A DNA stretch of 64,000 nt from Secundilactobacillus folii (GCF_009720675.1 NZ_WNJO01000006.1:62001-126000); one strand, 5' to 3'. Counted from the first letter of the stretch, positions 27,164 to 36,038 are shown. Numbers and translations are program-made. Notes: a model not told the origin generated them from the sequence alone.

Positions 27164-27521
27164 GTCTAGAGGTCGGTTATCTTGTTTGAAATTTTGGCTT
27201 GTTGACGGGGGTAAACAAGATGTCCAACTGACACGGCGATACAGGGTACATCGTGGTTGATGCTTCACGGCCTAGGTGCGAACTGTTTATAAGCTAATTT
27301 GTCAGCCAAGGAAATGATGTTTAAATTAAGCACTGCTGGTGTGACGAATACTGGCTTGGTCACCCAGGCAATTTTGGAACGAAATGGCAGTTGACTGTTG
27401 TTAATCAAGGGGATTCGTATTTAAACGTAATCTTTGTCTTTTTGTTTAGCCATTTAGGGGTATTTATCGACGGAACTTATTAAGGCAACAGATAAATCAT
27501 CACTTGATCCGTTTATAGTTT
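27164..27521. other. Intergenic stretch without a recognisable gene
   Basis: About 360 bases between two convergent genes. A plus-strand frame of 47 codons at roughly 27353-27484 has no start codon with a ribosome binding site and no recognisable product. No RNA gene or repeat is seen. Confidence 0.5.
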
Positions 27522-28394
27522 CTACTTGCCAGCGCCAATTATGGTGAAGTAATTGCTGCCGCCAACGCTATAAATGCTGGCGACCGCTTTATTGCCCATG
27601 TAGGCAGGATCATTGTACTGGTATGGTGTGTGCTGATTTGTGATGGTCAGCCGGTACTTCATGTTGCCAGTTTGGTGAACTTTTTGATCATTCACACCAG
27701 CCAGATGGTGGGCGTAGTACAAGTGAACCTGATCGCCCTTTCTTTCAGATAACGTAATTGGTTCCGCACTATCTGGCCGCGATTGATAGTGACTCTCCAG
27801 CGTACCCCAGAACGAACCGTACTCCTTGGGGTCATTACGATAAGTTTCAATGTAGCCATCGGACGTTAACTTAATGGCATTCACGTTGCGATTCAACGTT
27901 TTAATTGCTGGTAAGCCACCCGCGTATAGTGTCCCGCTCCCATATGGCAGACCATAAGCTGGCCGAACGATTTGCTTCACTTTATTTGCCGACAGTTTAA
28001 AGGACACTGCGCCAAAACCATAGACTTTAGAATTGACCAGCTTTGATTTTAAATGATAACTGATATTAGGTGTCATGTAGCCCGTGGTGAAGGCATCTTT
28101 TTGGGGTGCTAGACCCTTATGGTAACGTTGGGCACCGATGATGGTTCCCTTGGGTAAACGTAACTGCTTATTAACAGCCTTTGAATTACGAGTCGATTGG
28201 TAGGTAACTGTGACGTTCGTTGCTGATTTTAATCGATACCAATTGGTTGCGAAACCCCCGTCACGATTGCCATACGTATCGGTATCAATTGTGGTTCGGT
28301 GTGGACTGCTGGTCGTCTTCGCTAAGGCCGTCCCCGCAGAAAATAAACTAAGTAAGACCGCAGCAAGGGCGACCGTTATTTTTGATGATGACAT
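27522..28394 (-). CDS. Secreted protein of unknown function
   Basis: 290 residues with AAAGGGGCG upstream of the ATG. A clear signal peptide ends at TALA (residue 25), so the protein is exported and has no lipobox or wall anchor. The mature part is basic and rich in Tyr, Asn and Lys, with a repeated alternation of beta-type stretches. A run GLPYGSGTLYAGGLP sits in the middle. I do not recognise the family. The gene is monocistronic; the hairpin at 28500 lies upstream of it and belongs to other transcripts. Confidence 0.75.
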   Translation of the reverse strand: MSSSKITVALAAVLLSLFSAGTALAKTTSSPHRTTIDTDTYGNRDGGFATNWYRLKSATNVTVTYQSTRNSKAVNKQLRLPKGTIIGAQRYHKGLAPQKDAFTTGYMTPNISYHLKSKLVNSKVYGFGAVSFKLSANKVKQIVRPAYGLPYGSGTLYAGGLPAIKTLNRNVNAIKLTSDGYIETYRNDPKEYGSFWGTLESHYQSRPDSAEPITLSERKGDQVHLYYAHHLAGVNDQKVHQTGNMKYRLTITNQHTPYQYNDPAYMGNKAVASIYSVGGSNYFTIIGAGK

Positions 28395-28499
28395 TTTACT
28401 CGCCCCTTTGTTGAGCCTATTATAACATTTTAAATTGAGCTGGAATTTTACAGTTTTAGTATGGGGTAGGGGATTGTGAAATGCAGTTTGGCTGGATTT

Positions 28500-28546
28500 G
28501 AAAAGAGGGCAAAACTATCTTTGATTGGTAGTTTTGTCCTCTTTTA
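28500..28546. terminator. Strong hairpin with T runs on both strands
   Basis: AAAAGAGGGCAAAACTA pairs with TAGTTTTGTCCTCTTTT, about 19 bp of stem. It lies between the secreted-protein gene and the repeat array; in the minus direction it would end the asnA transcript after the array. Confidence 0.8.
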
Positions 28547-28660
28547 GATGATTATTTACACATGCAAGTTTTTATTGATGTTTGGAATGTTTATTTTTCA
28601 GAGGCTAGGGATTTTGAAACGCAAGAACTTGCGGAGCAGCTAATTTACATAGCCTAAATA

Positions 28661-29170
28661 GGTTCCGAAACGCAGAGACCTATGTGTAAGGAAACTTCGA
28701 CACAATTCACGGCCAAGTTCGCCGCAAATTCTGTCGAAGTCAGCTTATACTCCAGTCCTTAACCGCGTTTCTCCGCACCTAGCTTAATCAGGCTCCACAA
28801 GGCAAGGACTTGCACGTAAGTTAACTTCGACATAACTAACGGCAAAAGTCGCCGCAAATTCTGTCGAAGTAGCCTTACGCTTCAGTCCTTAACCGCCTTG
28901 TTCCGCACCTTGTCTAATCGGGCTCCGAAACGCAAAGAACTATGTGTAAGGCAATCCTGACATAATTCACAGCAAAGCCCGCTGCAAATTCTGCCAGGCT
29001 TCCCTTACACGCCGTTCTTTAACCGCGTTTCTCCGCACCTTGCCTAATCGGGCTCCACAAGGCAAGGACTTGCACGTAAGTCAACTTCGACACAATTCAC
29101 GGCCAAGCCCGCCGCAAATTCTGTCAAAGTTGCCTTACGCTCCAGTCCTTAACCGCCTTGTTCCGCACCT
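28661..29170 (+). repeat. Tandem array of four palindromic repeat units, 130-bp period
   Basis: Units of 120 bp start at 28661, 28791, 28921 and 29051, exactly 130 bp apart, separated by 10-base spacers of the type TGCCTAATCG. Each unit is a long imperfect palindrome. Units 1 and 3 have outer arms GAAACGC/GCGTTTC. Units 2 and 4 have ACAAGGC/GCCTTGT. Inner arms change in step as well: AAAGAAC/GTTCTTT with GTGTAAG/CTTACAC in unit 3, AGGACT/AGTCCT with CGTAAG/CTTACG in units 2 and 4. The right end lies four bases after the asnA stop codon. A degraded fragment of a further unit lies at about 28615-28645. The units contain no ORF or IS-type terminal repeat. Confidence 0.92.
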
Positions 29171-29174
29171 TCTT

Positions 29175-30182
29175 TTACAAAATATGAATTCCCGCTTCTT
29201 CACACTTATCAATCATTTCTTGTGGCCACAACGCTGCCTGTACTTCACCCACATGAACCTTACCAAGCAACAACATGCACAAGCGTGACTGGCCAATCCC
29301 GCCACCAATCGTATACGGTACCTCTTCATTCAACACCATTTTGTGATACGGCAACTGCAAACGATCCTCAGCTCCAGCAATCTTTAATTGCTTTCTCATT
29401 GAGTCCGCATCCACACGGATACCCATGCTAGAAATTTCAATCTTTTGATCCAATGGTTCGTACCAGAAGATGATATCGCCGTTCAATTCCCAATCGTCAT
29501 AGTCAGGTGCCCGGCCATCATGCTTCTTGCCACTCTTCAATGCACCACCGATCTTCATGATGAAGACACACTTGAGTTCCTTAGCAATCAGATCTTCACG
29601 TTCCATTGGCGTCTTATCTGGCCAACGATCCTCCAGCTCTTGGGTAGTCACGAAGTGAATCTCATCTGGCAAATGATAGACGGATTGCGGGAACTTGTAC
29701 CAAACTTCGTGTTCCATATGCTTGATGACTTTGAAAATCTGACGCACGGTGCTCTTTAACGTTTCCACGTTGCGTTCTTCTTTGGTGATGACCTTTTCCC
29801 AGTCCCATTGGTCCACGTAAGCGGAGTGGAAGTTATCTAGATCTTCGTCTTTACGAATGGCGTTCATGTTGGTATAAATACCTTCGTGAAGCTTAAAGCC
29901 ATAGCGCTTTAAAGCAACTCGCTTCCATTTCGCAAGAGAGTGCACGATTTCAATCGTTTCATCGCCCATGTCCTTCATTGTGAAGGAAACTGGTGTTTCA
30001 ACACCGTTCAAGTTATCGTTCAAGCCGGTTTTCTTTTCAACAAACATTGGTGTTGAGATCCGTGACAGGTTCAGTTCTTTGCCAAATTCTTCTTGGAAAG
30101 TTTCACGGATGTAACGAATAGCGTCTTGAGTTTCACGGACGGACAACTTTGGTTCATATGACTTTGGAATAATTAAATGCAA
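29175..30182 (-). CDS. asnA: Aspartate-ammonia ligase (asparagine synthetase A)
   Basis: Makes asparagine from aspartate, ammonia and ATP in the cytoplasm. It has 335 residues, the usual length for AsnA. Class II aminoacyl-tRNA synthetase-like features are visible: MDKVxx-type core in [11 protein letters not shown], the DQWDWEK motif, and the C-terminal [14 protein letters not shown] motif. It is preceded by a complete T-box leader with an asparagine codon in the expected place, so expression rises when tRNA-Asn is uncharged. The stop codon is followed after four bases by a four-unit palindromic repeat array. Confidence 0.98.
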   Translation of the reverse strand: MHLIIPKSYEPKLSVRETQDAIRYIRETFQEEFGKELNLSRISTPMFVEKKTGLNDNLNGVETPVSFTMKDMGDETIEIVHSLAKWKRVALKRYGFKLHEGIYTNMNAIRKDEDLDNFHSAYVDQWDWEKVITKEERNVETLKSTVRQIFKVIKHMEHEVWYKFPQSVYHLPDEIHFVTTQELEDRWPDKTPMEREDLIAKELKCVFIMKIGGALKSGKKHDGRAPDYDDWELNGDIIFWYEPLDQKIEISSMGIRVDADSMRKQLKIAGAEDRLQLPYHKMVLNEEVPYTIGGGIGQSRLCMLLLGKVHVGEVQAALWPQEMIDKCEEAGIHIL

Positions 30183-30212
30183 GGTGATAGCTCCTCTATA
30201 TTAGATTTGGAA

Positions 30213-30495
30213 TAAAAAATGAAGCCTTTTATCCCATAACCAAGGGACGAAAGACTTCATTTCGCGGTACCACCCAAGTTGCCTATCCATAGATAAGCCA
30301 CCTCAATACGCGTACAAACATACGCTCCGATGGTAACGTTTCGGTGACGGCGAGGCTTACTTCAAAAAGGTTCGGCCCGCAACTAAGAAAGTGTTATTCA
30401 GAATAGTCACACACTGATTGGGTTCACACCGTTTCCCAACTCACTGATAGGGCAACTAAACTTACTCGTCTTTCCTACGTTTTTAATCTCTAATC
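30213..30495 (-). promoter_or_regulatory. T-box leader of asnA, asparagine type
   Basis: The conserved T-box core GGGTGGTACCGCG is read on the minus strand at 30275-30263. A terminator hairpin (30262-30214, AAATGAAGTCTTTC with GGCTTCATTT and a T run) follows it. An AAC codon at 30395-30393 lies in the expected specifier loop region. The leader is about 290 nt. It senses uncharged tRNA-Asn, matching the product of asnA. Confidence 0.93.
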
Positions 30496-30498
30496 AGT

Positions 30499-30526
30499 AT
30501 CTTACCATCTTTTCATTATTTGTAAA
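30499..30526 (-). promoter_or_regulatory. Promoter of the asnA T-box transcript
   Basis: TTTACA (30526-30521) and TAAGAT (30504-30499) on the minus strand, 16 bp apart. Confidence 0.65.
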
Positions 30527-30592
30527 TACACAATTTGGATTTTTTATTCAACGCGATGACTTGACGTAAGACACTTAGTAGTAGGAAACTAG

Positions 30593-30628
30593 TTGTAAGA
30601 TTTTAATTAAAAGACTATGATATTAATT
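30593..30628 (+). promoter_or_regulatory. merR promoter overlapping a repeated box
   Basis: TTGTAA at 30593 and TATGAT at 30616 are 17 bp apart. The -10 region is part of ACTATGATATTAATT (30614-30628), a 15-bp sequence that recurs exactly at 31314-31328 upstream of the TetR/SDR operon. Confidence 0.6.
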
Positions 30629-30651
30629 CGAAGATGAACGGAGGAAAGCCC

Positions 30652-31071
30652 ATGATCAATCAACCCAAAAAAGAACTGGCCGTTAAAGATGTGGCACAAC
30701 TATTAAATATTTCAGCGTATACTGTCCGTTACTATACGGATCAAGGCTTGGTGCCGTCGGTTCAGCGTAATATTAATAACCAGCGAGTTTTTAACCAAGA
30801 TGCTGTCAACTGGTTACGGGCTGATTTGTGTCTTCGTGAAACGGGCATGACCATTGCGCACTTAAGAGAGTACGTGAACATGTGTCTCGAAGGTGAAGAT
30901 ACAATTCCTGACCGGTACCAAATTATTTTGGCTCAGCAGCGAGAAGCACAGAAACAGTTAACGGCTGCTCAAGAACGCGTCGATTATTTGGCGAGAAAAG
31001 TTAAAATGTATCAAGAAGATCTAAATGACCACAACGACCGATTGAATCCTGAAACTTGGCCGGTGGAATGA
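30652..31071 (+). CDS. MerR-family transcriptional regulator
   Basis: 139 residues from ATG 30652 behind ACGGAGG; the frame from 30634 starts too early. The N-terminus has the MerR helix-turn-helix with AAQLLNIS-like DVAQLLNISAYTVRYYTDQG and the following wing. The C-terminal part is a dimerisation coiled coil (about residues 90-125) without metal-binding cysteines; the one Cys of the central region (LCLRETGM) is the type seen in aldehyde-sensing AdhR-like MerR proteins. It may control the downstream TetR/SDR operon, since the two promoters share a 15-bp box. Confidence 0.85.
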   Translation: MINQPKKELAVKDVAQLLNISAYTVRYYTDQGLVPSVQRNINNQRVFNQDAVNWLRADLCLRETGMTIAHLREYVNMCLEGEDTIPDRYQIILAQQREAQKQLTAAQERVDYLARKVKMYQEDLNDHNDRLNPETWPVE

Positions 31072-31087
31072 TTATTAAATTACATGG

Positions 31088-31124
31088 GAGCGATCACTTA
31101 CGTTGGATGAGTGAGCGCTTTTTT
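31088..31124 (+). terminator. Intrinsic terminator of merR
   Basis: AGCGATCACT pairs with AGTGAGCGCT with one bulge, then T6. Confidence 0.75.
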
Positions 31125-31446
31125 ACTGGATTTAAAACCTGACTCTTGAAGCTCGCCCTCTCAAGAATACAAGCGTTCAAATTACGTTTACAGTGATGGG
31201 AGTCCTGATTTGACTTAGCAGTCTAACAATCTCTGCCAAAATTTAGTTGGACTGGTGTGGTTGTGAGTGATTGCCCCAAAGTTAAAGCCTAATATCAGGA
31301 AATGGTTTAAAACACTATGATATTAATTGAACAAGCTGTTGATTTAAAGATGATGGGTTATTATAATTAAGATAAATTACCGGGATAACCAGTAATTTAT
31401 ATTTGAAAGTTACGAAATCAACAAATGGAATCGAGGTGTTAACGAG
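31125..31446 (+). promoter_or_regulatory. Upstream region of the TetR/SDR/SDR operon
   Basis: The region holds no gene. The box ACTATGATATTAATT at 31314-31328 is the same as in the merR promoter. A strong promoter follows: TTGATT at 31339, 17 bp, TATAAT at 31362. Over the expected start site lies a perfect 9-bp inverted repeat ATAAATTAC / GTAATTTAT (31372-31380 and 31392-31400), a likely TetR operator. A short fragment near 31175-31218 resembles the end of an oxidoreductase gene (NYVYSDGSPDL) and may be debris. Confidence 0.7.
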
Positions 31447-32037
31447 ATGGTTGGTGTGGTAAATAACCGGCGAACGCAATACACGGTTAACGCTTTGAAG
31501 AACGCTTTGATGGCATTGCTCGAAAAAAAACCACTAGACAAAATTACGGTCACCGAAATCTGTCATCTAGCCGATGTTAATCGCGGCACTTTTTATCTGC
31601 ACTATGACAGTCCCGTTGATTTGCTAGATCAGATTGAAGGGGAGATCCTCGACGAAATCCTACCACTCCTGGCAACTAAGGATCATGATCATTTTGCCGA
31701 TTGGATGATTAGTCTGGTAAACGTTGTGGACAAACACCGAGATGCCATGCGGGTGGTGATCCAAGACAATCGCGAAGAATCGGCACTGACTCGCCTATTT
31801 AGTAAGGCCCACGAGCACATGTTAGCTGATTGTGAAACGAATACACCAGGTTTCAATCGTAAAAAAATGGAGTACCAATTTACTTACTGTTGTACAGGAA
31901 CAATTGGGTTAATCAAGAAATGGCTGGAAGATGATGATTTAAGCGCTAAAGAATTGAGTAATCTGCTGACAGAATTAATGACTTCCTCAGGGATAAAAGC
32001 AACACCAAATGTTTCAAACAGTCGGTTAGACGTGTGA
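31447..32037 (+). CDS. TetR-family regulator, first gene of an SDR operon
   Basis: 196 residues with GAGGTG upstream of the ATG. The helix-turn-helix ends in CHLADVNRGTFYLHYDSPVDLL. The C-terminal domain contains QFTYCCTGTIGLIKKWLEDD, which places it in the same TetR_C group as the regulator at 11482. It is followed after 26 bases by two SDR genes. The inverted repeat over its own start site suggests autorepression of the whole operon. Confidence 0.87.
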   Translation: MVGVVNNRRTQYTVNALKNALMALLEKKPLDKITVTEICHLADVNRGTFYLHYDSPVDLLDQIEGEILDEILPLLATKDHDHFADWMISLVNVVDKHRDAMRVVIQDNREESALTRLFSKAHEHMLADCETNTPGFNRKKMEYQFTYCCTGTIGLIKKWLEDDDLSAKELSNLLTELMTSSGIKATPNVSNSRLDV

Positions 32038-32063
32038 ATTAACGTAGAAGGAGACGAGTTAAG

Positions 32064-32897
32064 ATGGCAAAAAGAGTTATTTTTATCACTGGTGCATCAA
32101 GCGGCATGGGATACGCAGCCACGGTATTATTTGCACAGCACGGCTGGGAAGTGTATGCCAGTGCGCGACGAGTGGAAAAAATTCCCACTGGTGATGGCAT
32201 CCACCCCATGTATTTAGATGTCACCGATGCCGAGTCACGGCAAAAATTCGTGGCCGATGCGCTGACAGATAGCCAACAAATTAATGTGTTATTGAATAAC
32301 GCCGGGTACGGCGAATTCGGACCGCTGGAAGAAGTTGGTCTGGACAAGGTTAAGAAACAGTTAGACACCAATCTGGTTGGCTTGTCAGAATTAACTAAGT
32401 TAGTACTGCCCCGAATGCGCGAGCAGGGTTATGGCCGGATTATTAACAATTCATCAATCGGTGGCGACATATACTCTCCGTTAGGCGGTTGGTATTACGT
32501 GACGAAACACGGACTAAACGTCTGGTCTGACGTGTTGGATACTGAGATTCGTCAGTTTGGACTGCAATCGATCATCATTGAACCTGGTGGTACCGAGTCA
32601 GCATGGACTGATATCGCGATGGAAAACGCCCTTGAGAACTTAAAGCCGAATTCACCGTACCAAAAGTTAACTTCAGAGGCTAAACGGTTGCTGGGTAGCA
32701 TGCTGAATTCACCAGAAGCAACTTCTGAGGATTTAGCAAAAGTCTTCTACCGAGCTGCCACGGATCGGCATCCCAAGCGCAGATACTACTTTGGCTTGCC
32801 AGATCGACTTATCTCGAGTATCGCGCGTAAGCACCCAGGATTGTTCCATCAGTTTATGACCACTGTTGTCAGATTAGCTTTAAAAGCTAACCGTTAA
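32064..32897 (+). CDS. Classical SDR oxidoreductase
   Basis: 277 residues with GAAGGAG upstream. It has TGASSGMG (9-16), NNAG, the NNSSIGG serine and YYVTK tyrosine-lysine pair. The C-terminal extension beyond the usual 250 residues, with RRYYFGLPDRLISSIARK, is typical of the retinol dehydrogenase-like/YusZ SDRs. Substrate unknown. It is the middle gene of the operon started by the TetR gene. Confidence 0.87.
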   Translation: MAKRVIFITGASSGMGYAATVLFAQHGWEVYASARRVEKIPTGDGIHPMYLDVTDAESRQKFVADALTDSQQINVLLNNAGYGEFGPLEEVGLDKVKKQLDTNLVGLSELTKLVLPRMREQGYGRIINNSSIGGDIYSPLGGWYYVTKHGLNVWSDVLDTEIRQFGLQSIIIEPGGTESAWTDIAMENALENLKPNSPYQKLTSEAKRLLGSMLNSPEATSEDLAKVFYRAATDRHPKRRYYFGLPDRLISSIARKHPGLFHQFMTTVVRLALKANR

Positions 32898-32919
32898 CGC
32901 ACTGGAAGGACAGGCAATT

Positions 32920-33657
32920 ATGACAAAAACGGTATTAATTACCGGTGCTAATAAAGGAATCGGGTTTGAAGTAGCTCGACAAATGGGGCAAAAAGGCTGG
33001 ACAGTTCTTTTAGGTGCCCGCAACGAAGACCGTGGGTTAGCGGCGGTTCGTCAGTTGAAAAACGAGGGTCTGAAGGTGGAATGGCTAAGGATCGATATGG
33101 ATGATCTTGCCACCGTTCGAGAGGCTGCAGTTAAAGTGTCTGAGCAGCATCCAGAATTAAAAATACTGATTAATAACGCCGGTATTTCAGGCCATATGTC
33201 AGCCGAACCATTGGATGTTACCAATCAAGAACTCAAGGAGACACTGACCGTGAATGTTTTGGGCAACTTTGAAATGATCAAGGCTTTTACGCCGATTTTA
33301 CGGCGCAATCATGGCCGAATCGTGAACCTGACAATTCCCGTTAACTATACCCGGTTCTGGCATCCTTTTAGCTACATCATCAGTAAGTCAGGGCTGAACC
33401 AGATGATCAAAATGGTTGGTCAAAGCTTTCGTAAACAGCACATTCCAGTGGACGTTTTTGGCATCATTCCTGGTGGCGTTACAACCGATTTAAACGGTCA
33501 CATGAGCAATCCGCTGATGCACACGATTCCGGAGGGTGCTAGTGCCGTGGTGAAAATTGCCACCGATTCCCATCATCACCAAGGTAAAATCGTGACTGAT
33601 TATGGGGCTACTAAATTGATCCAACGGCTGATTAAATCTAGGCGTGAGCACTCATAA
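32920..33657 (+). CDS. Classical SDR oxidoreductase, carbonyl reductase-like
   Basis: 245 residues with GGAAGGA upstream. It has TGANKGIG and NNAGISG motifs as in carbonyl reductase-type SDRs. The active-site serine position reads NLTIPV, where the usual Ser is replaced by Thr or lost, but the tyrosine-lysine pair may be supplied by YIISK. Catalysis is therefore less certain than for its neighbour. Last gene of the TetR/SDR/SDR operon. Confidence 0.83.
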   Translation: MTKTVLITGANKGIGFEVARQMGQKGWTVLLGARNEDRGLAAVRQLKNEGLKVEWLRIDMDDLATVREAAVKVSEQHPELKILINNAGISGHMSAEPLDVTNQELKETLTVNVLGNFEMIKAFTPILRRNHGRIVNLTIPVNYTRFWHPFSYIISKSGLNQMIKMVGQSFRKQHIPVDVFGIIPGGVTTDLNGHMSNPLMHTIPEGASAVVKIATDSHHHQGKIVTDYGATKLIQRLIKSRREHS

Positions 33658-33938
33658 GCTAGCTGATTGGAGAGCCTACCATCAGTATTGAAAACGGTTA
33701 TTAGACTAAAATTCAGTTAGACAGGGCTACAGGGGGAACCGACTCTTTTTTAAGTTCAGGTTTCACTTGTTTTGTGTTGTTCTACGTTGGTCAAACGGGC
33801 TACTTGCCTTCGAGTAACCTTAAAGTAGTATAGTAGAGTATGTCATAAAAATGACTCCTGGCGATGATTGTGAGTTAGCTTACACTCATGGACCAAAAAA
33901 GAATTAAAAGATCAAGATTAAAAGTTGAGGTAATCAAT

Positions 33939-34790
33939 TTGAAGGAAATTAATCAACAAGTATTCGAAGGCGAAAGAGCGCAGTTTAAGGCTCATGACCT
34001 CCATTTTCAAAACTGTACGTTTCAAAACGGTGAATCACCGCTGAAGCATAGTCATGATGTCACGGTGGACCATAACATTTTTAAGTGGAAATACCCGCTG
34101 TGGTATTCCGATAATGTCCAGGTCACTAATAGCACTTTGAAAAATGGCGCCCACGCAGGTATTTGGTACACCAAGCACCTGACCATGGATAACGTCATGA
34201 TCGAAGATACCAAGACTTTCCGTCATATCAGCGATTCAAAACTCTCCAACATTACGATCAGTAACGCCGGTGAGACGTTATGGTGGTGTCAAAACGTCAA
34301 ACTGGATCACATTACTGCGACCGGTGATTACTTTGGCAAAAACTGCGAAAATATCACGGTGGACCATTTAAAGTTGAGCGGAAACTATGCATTTGACGGC
34401 AGTAAAAATATCGAAGTGCATAACTCCACTTTTGAGACCCATGACGCTTTTTGGAATTGCGAGAACGTCACCGTTTACGATTCTACTTTGATTGGTGAAT
34501 ACTTAGCTTGGAACACTAAGCACATTCGGTTTGTGAACTGCTGGATTGAAAGTGACCAGGGACTTTGCTACGTCGATGACCTGCAGATGGAAAACTGTTC
34601 GCTGATCAATACCGACTTGGCCTTTGAATACTGTTCAAACATTAACGCTCAAATCGTTACTAAGATTGATAGCGTTAAGAACCCAATTAGCGGGGTCATC
34701 AGTGCACCAGCCATTGGCGAATTGATTCAAGACGACCCAGAAATTGATAAAGCAGCATGTCAAATTAACGTGAGGAAGGCGACAGCATGA
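33939..34790 (+). CDS. DUF3737 protein, predicted parallel beta-helix
   Basis: 283 residues from TTG 33939. This start is chosen because GAGG lies eight bases upstream and family members begin just there, before the FEGERAQF motif; the frame from 33888 has no site. The protein is built of short repeats such as NCTF, DVTVDH, NVTVYDSTL, in the pattern of right-handed parallel beta-helix proteins related to pectate lyases. No signal peptide is present, so it is cytoplasmic. The function of DUF3737 is unknown. The last four bases overlap the start of the PatB-type gene, so the two are translated together. Confidence 0.87.
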   Translation: MKEINQQVFEGERAQFKAHDLHFQNCTFQNGESPLKHSHDVTVDHNIFKWKYPLWYSDNVQVTNSTLKNGAHAGIWYTKHLTMDNVMIEDTKTFRHISDSKLSNITISNAGETLWWCQNVKLDHITATGDYFGKNCENITVDHLKLSGNYAFDGSKNIEVHNSTFETHDAFWNCENVTVYDSTLIGEYLAWNTKHIRFVNCWIESDQGLCYVDDLQMENCSLINTDLAFEYCSNINAQIVTKIDSVKNPISGVISAPAIGELIQDDPEIDKAACQINVRKATA

Positions 34791-35962
34791 CAGATTTTTC
34801 CAAAATGATCGATCGTCGGCACTCTAATTCGGTGAAGTGGGACGTGGCTGATAATGAGTTGCCAATGTGGGTAGCCGACATGGACTTCCAAACCTTGCCT
34901 GCCATTGTGGACGCCATTGAAGACCGAGCCAAGAACGGAATCTTTGGCTATGAGGAAGTCCCGCAAGCGTATTTTGAGGCGGTTCAAAACTGGTATGCTG
35001 AGGAACACAACTGGCGGCCTGACACTGAGTGGATGATTTTTGCCACCGGGGTTGTGCCGACAATTTCGTCTTCTGTTCGTCGACTGACTAACGTTGGTGA
35101 TAACGTCCTCGTTCAAGCGCCAGTCTACAATATTTTCTACAATTCCATTGTGAATAACGGCCGCCACGTGCTTTCCAGCGATTTAGTCCGCGATGATCAA
35201 GATGTTTACCACATTGACTGGAATGACCTGGAGGCTAAAATGGCTGAACCGCTGACAACGATGATGATCCTATGTAATCCGCATAACCCAGTTGGCCATA
35301 TCTGGTCGGCGGAAACGCTGGCGAAGATTGGTGACTTGGCAGCTAAGCACCACGTCGTTGTTTTGGCGGATGAGATTCACGGCGATATTACCGCACCGGG
35401 TAAGGAGTACACGCCGTTTGCTTCGGTAAATAAGGTCAACGAACAAAATAGTGTCACCTGTGTCTCACCAAGTAAAACATTCAACGTGGCTGCATTGCAC
35501 GCCGCAACGGTGATCGTTCCAAATGAAGCACTGCGTAGCGTGGTTGATCGGGGTTTAAATACTGATGAACTGGCGGAACCTAATTCGTTTGCAATTCCAG
35601 GTACGATTGCCGCCTACACTAAGGGTCACCAGTGGGTCACCGAACTCCGAGCGTACGTGGAGGAAAATAAAAACGTTGTGACCAAGTTTATCAACGATAA
35701 TATTTCTAGTGTTCACGTGGTTCATGGTGATGCGACCTATTTGATCTGGCTAGATATCAGCGAAGTTGGAATGCCTGCGAAACGTTTAGGCCAGTTAATT
35801 CGAGAGAAGACCGGCCTCTATCTCTCGGAGGGCTCGGTATACGGCGGTGACGGTGATCAATTTTTGCGGATGAACTTAGCTTGCCCTAGACAACGCGTGC
35901 TTGATGGGTTGAATAGACTTGAAACGGGCATTAAAGCTGCCAAGGCGGCTATTAAAGCTTAG
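34787..35962 (+). CDS. MalY/PatB-type PLP enzyme, cystathionine beta-lyase-like
   Basis: 391 residues, fold-type I aminotransferase family. The PLP lysine is Lys230 in the SPSKTFN motif; CNPHNPVG and the ADEIHGD aspartate are present. MalY/PatB proteins cleave C-S bonds of cystathionine or cysteine, releasing homocysteine or hydrogen sulfide, and give sulfur aroma compounds in lactic acid bacteria. The gene is coupled to the DUF3737 gene by an ATGA overlap and is followed by a strong terminator. Whether the true activity is C-S lyase or transamination cannot be decided here. Confidence 0.9.
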   Translation: MTDFSKMIDRRHSNSVKWDVADNELPMWVADMDFQTLPAIVDAIEDRAKNGIFGYEEVPQAYFEAVQNWYAEEHNWRPDTEWMIFATGVVPTISSSVRRLTNVGDNVLVQAPVYNIFYNSIVNNGRHVLSSDLVRDDQDVYHIDWNDLEAKMAEPLTTMMILCNPHNPVGHIWSAETLAKIGDLAAKHHVVVLADEIHGDITAPGKEYTPFASVNKVNEQNSVTCVSPSKTFNVAALHAATVIVPNEALRSVVDRGLNTDELAEPNSFAIPGTIAAYTKGHQWVTELRAYVEENKNVVTKFINDNISSVHVVHGDATYLIWLDISEVGMPAKRLGQLIREKTGLYLSEGSVYGGDGDQFLRMNLACPRQRVLDGLNRLETGIKAAKAAIKA

Positions 35963-35998
35963 TTTTGTAATTCAAAGAGTGACAACATTTGTGATCTC

Positions 35999-36038
35999 AA
36001 AAGTGGGTTCCCCAAGAAATTTTGGGAACCCACTTTTG
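35999..36038 (+). terminator. Intrinsic terminator of the DUF3737/PatB operon
   Basis: AAAGTGGGTTCCC pairs with GGGAACCCACTTT, short loop, T-rich tail. Confidence 0.9.

Noticed and set aside
28661-29170. CRISPR array
   Set aside because: The units are 120-bp palindromes with 10-base spacers that resemble each other, not short repeats with unique spacers, and no cas genes are near.
31175-31218. Remnant of an NmrA-type gene (NYVYSDG)
   Set aside because: Only about 12 codons resemble the HYVYSDA region of the gene at 26210; too short to call a pseudogene.
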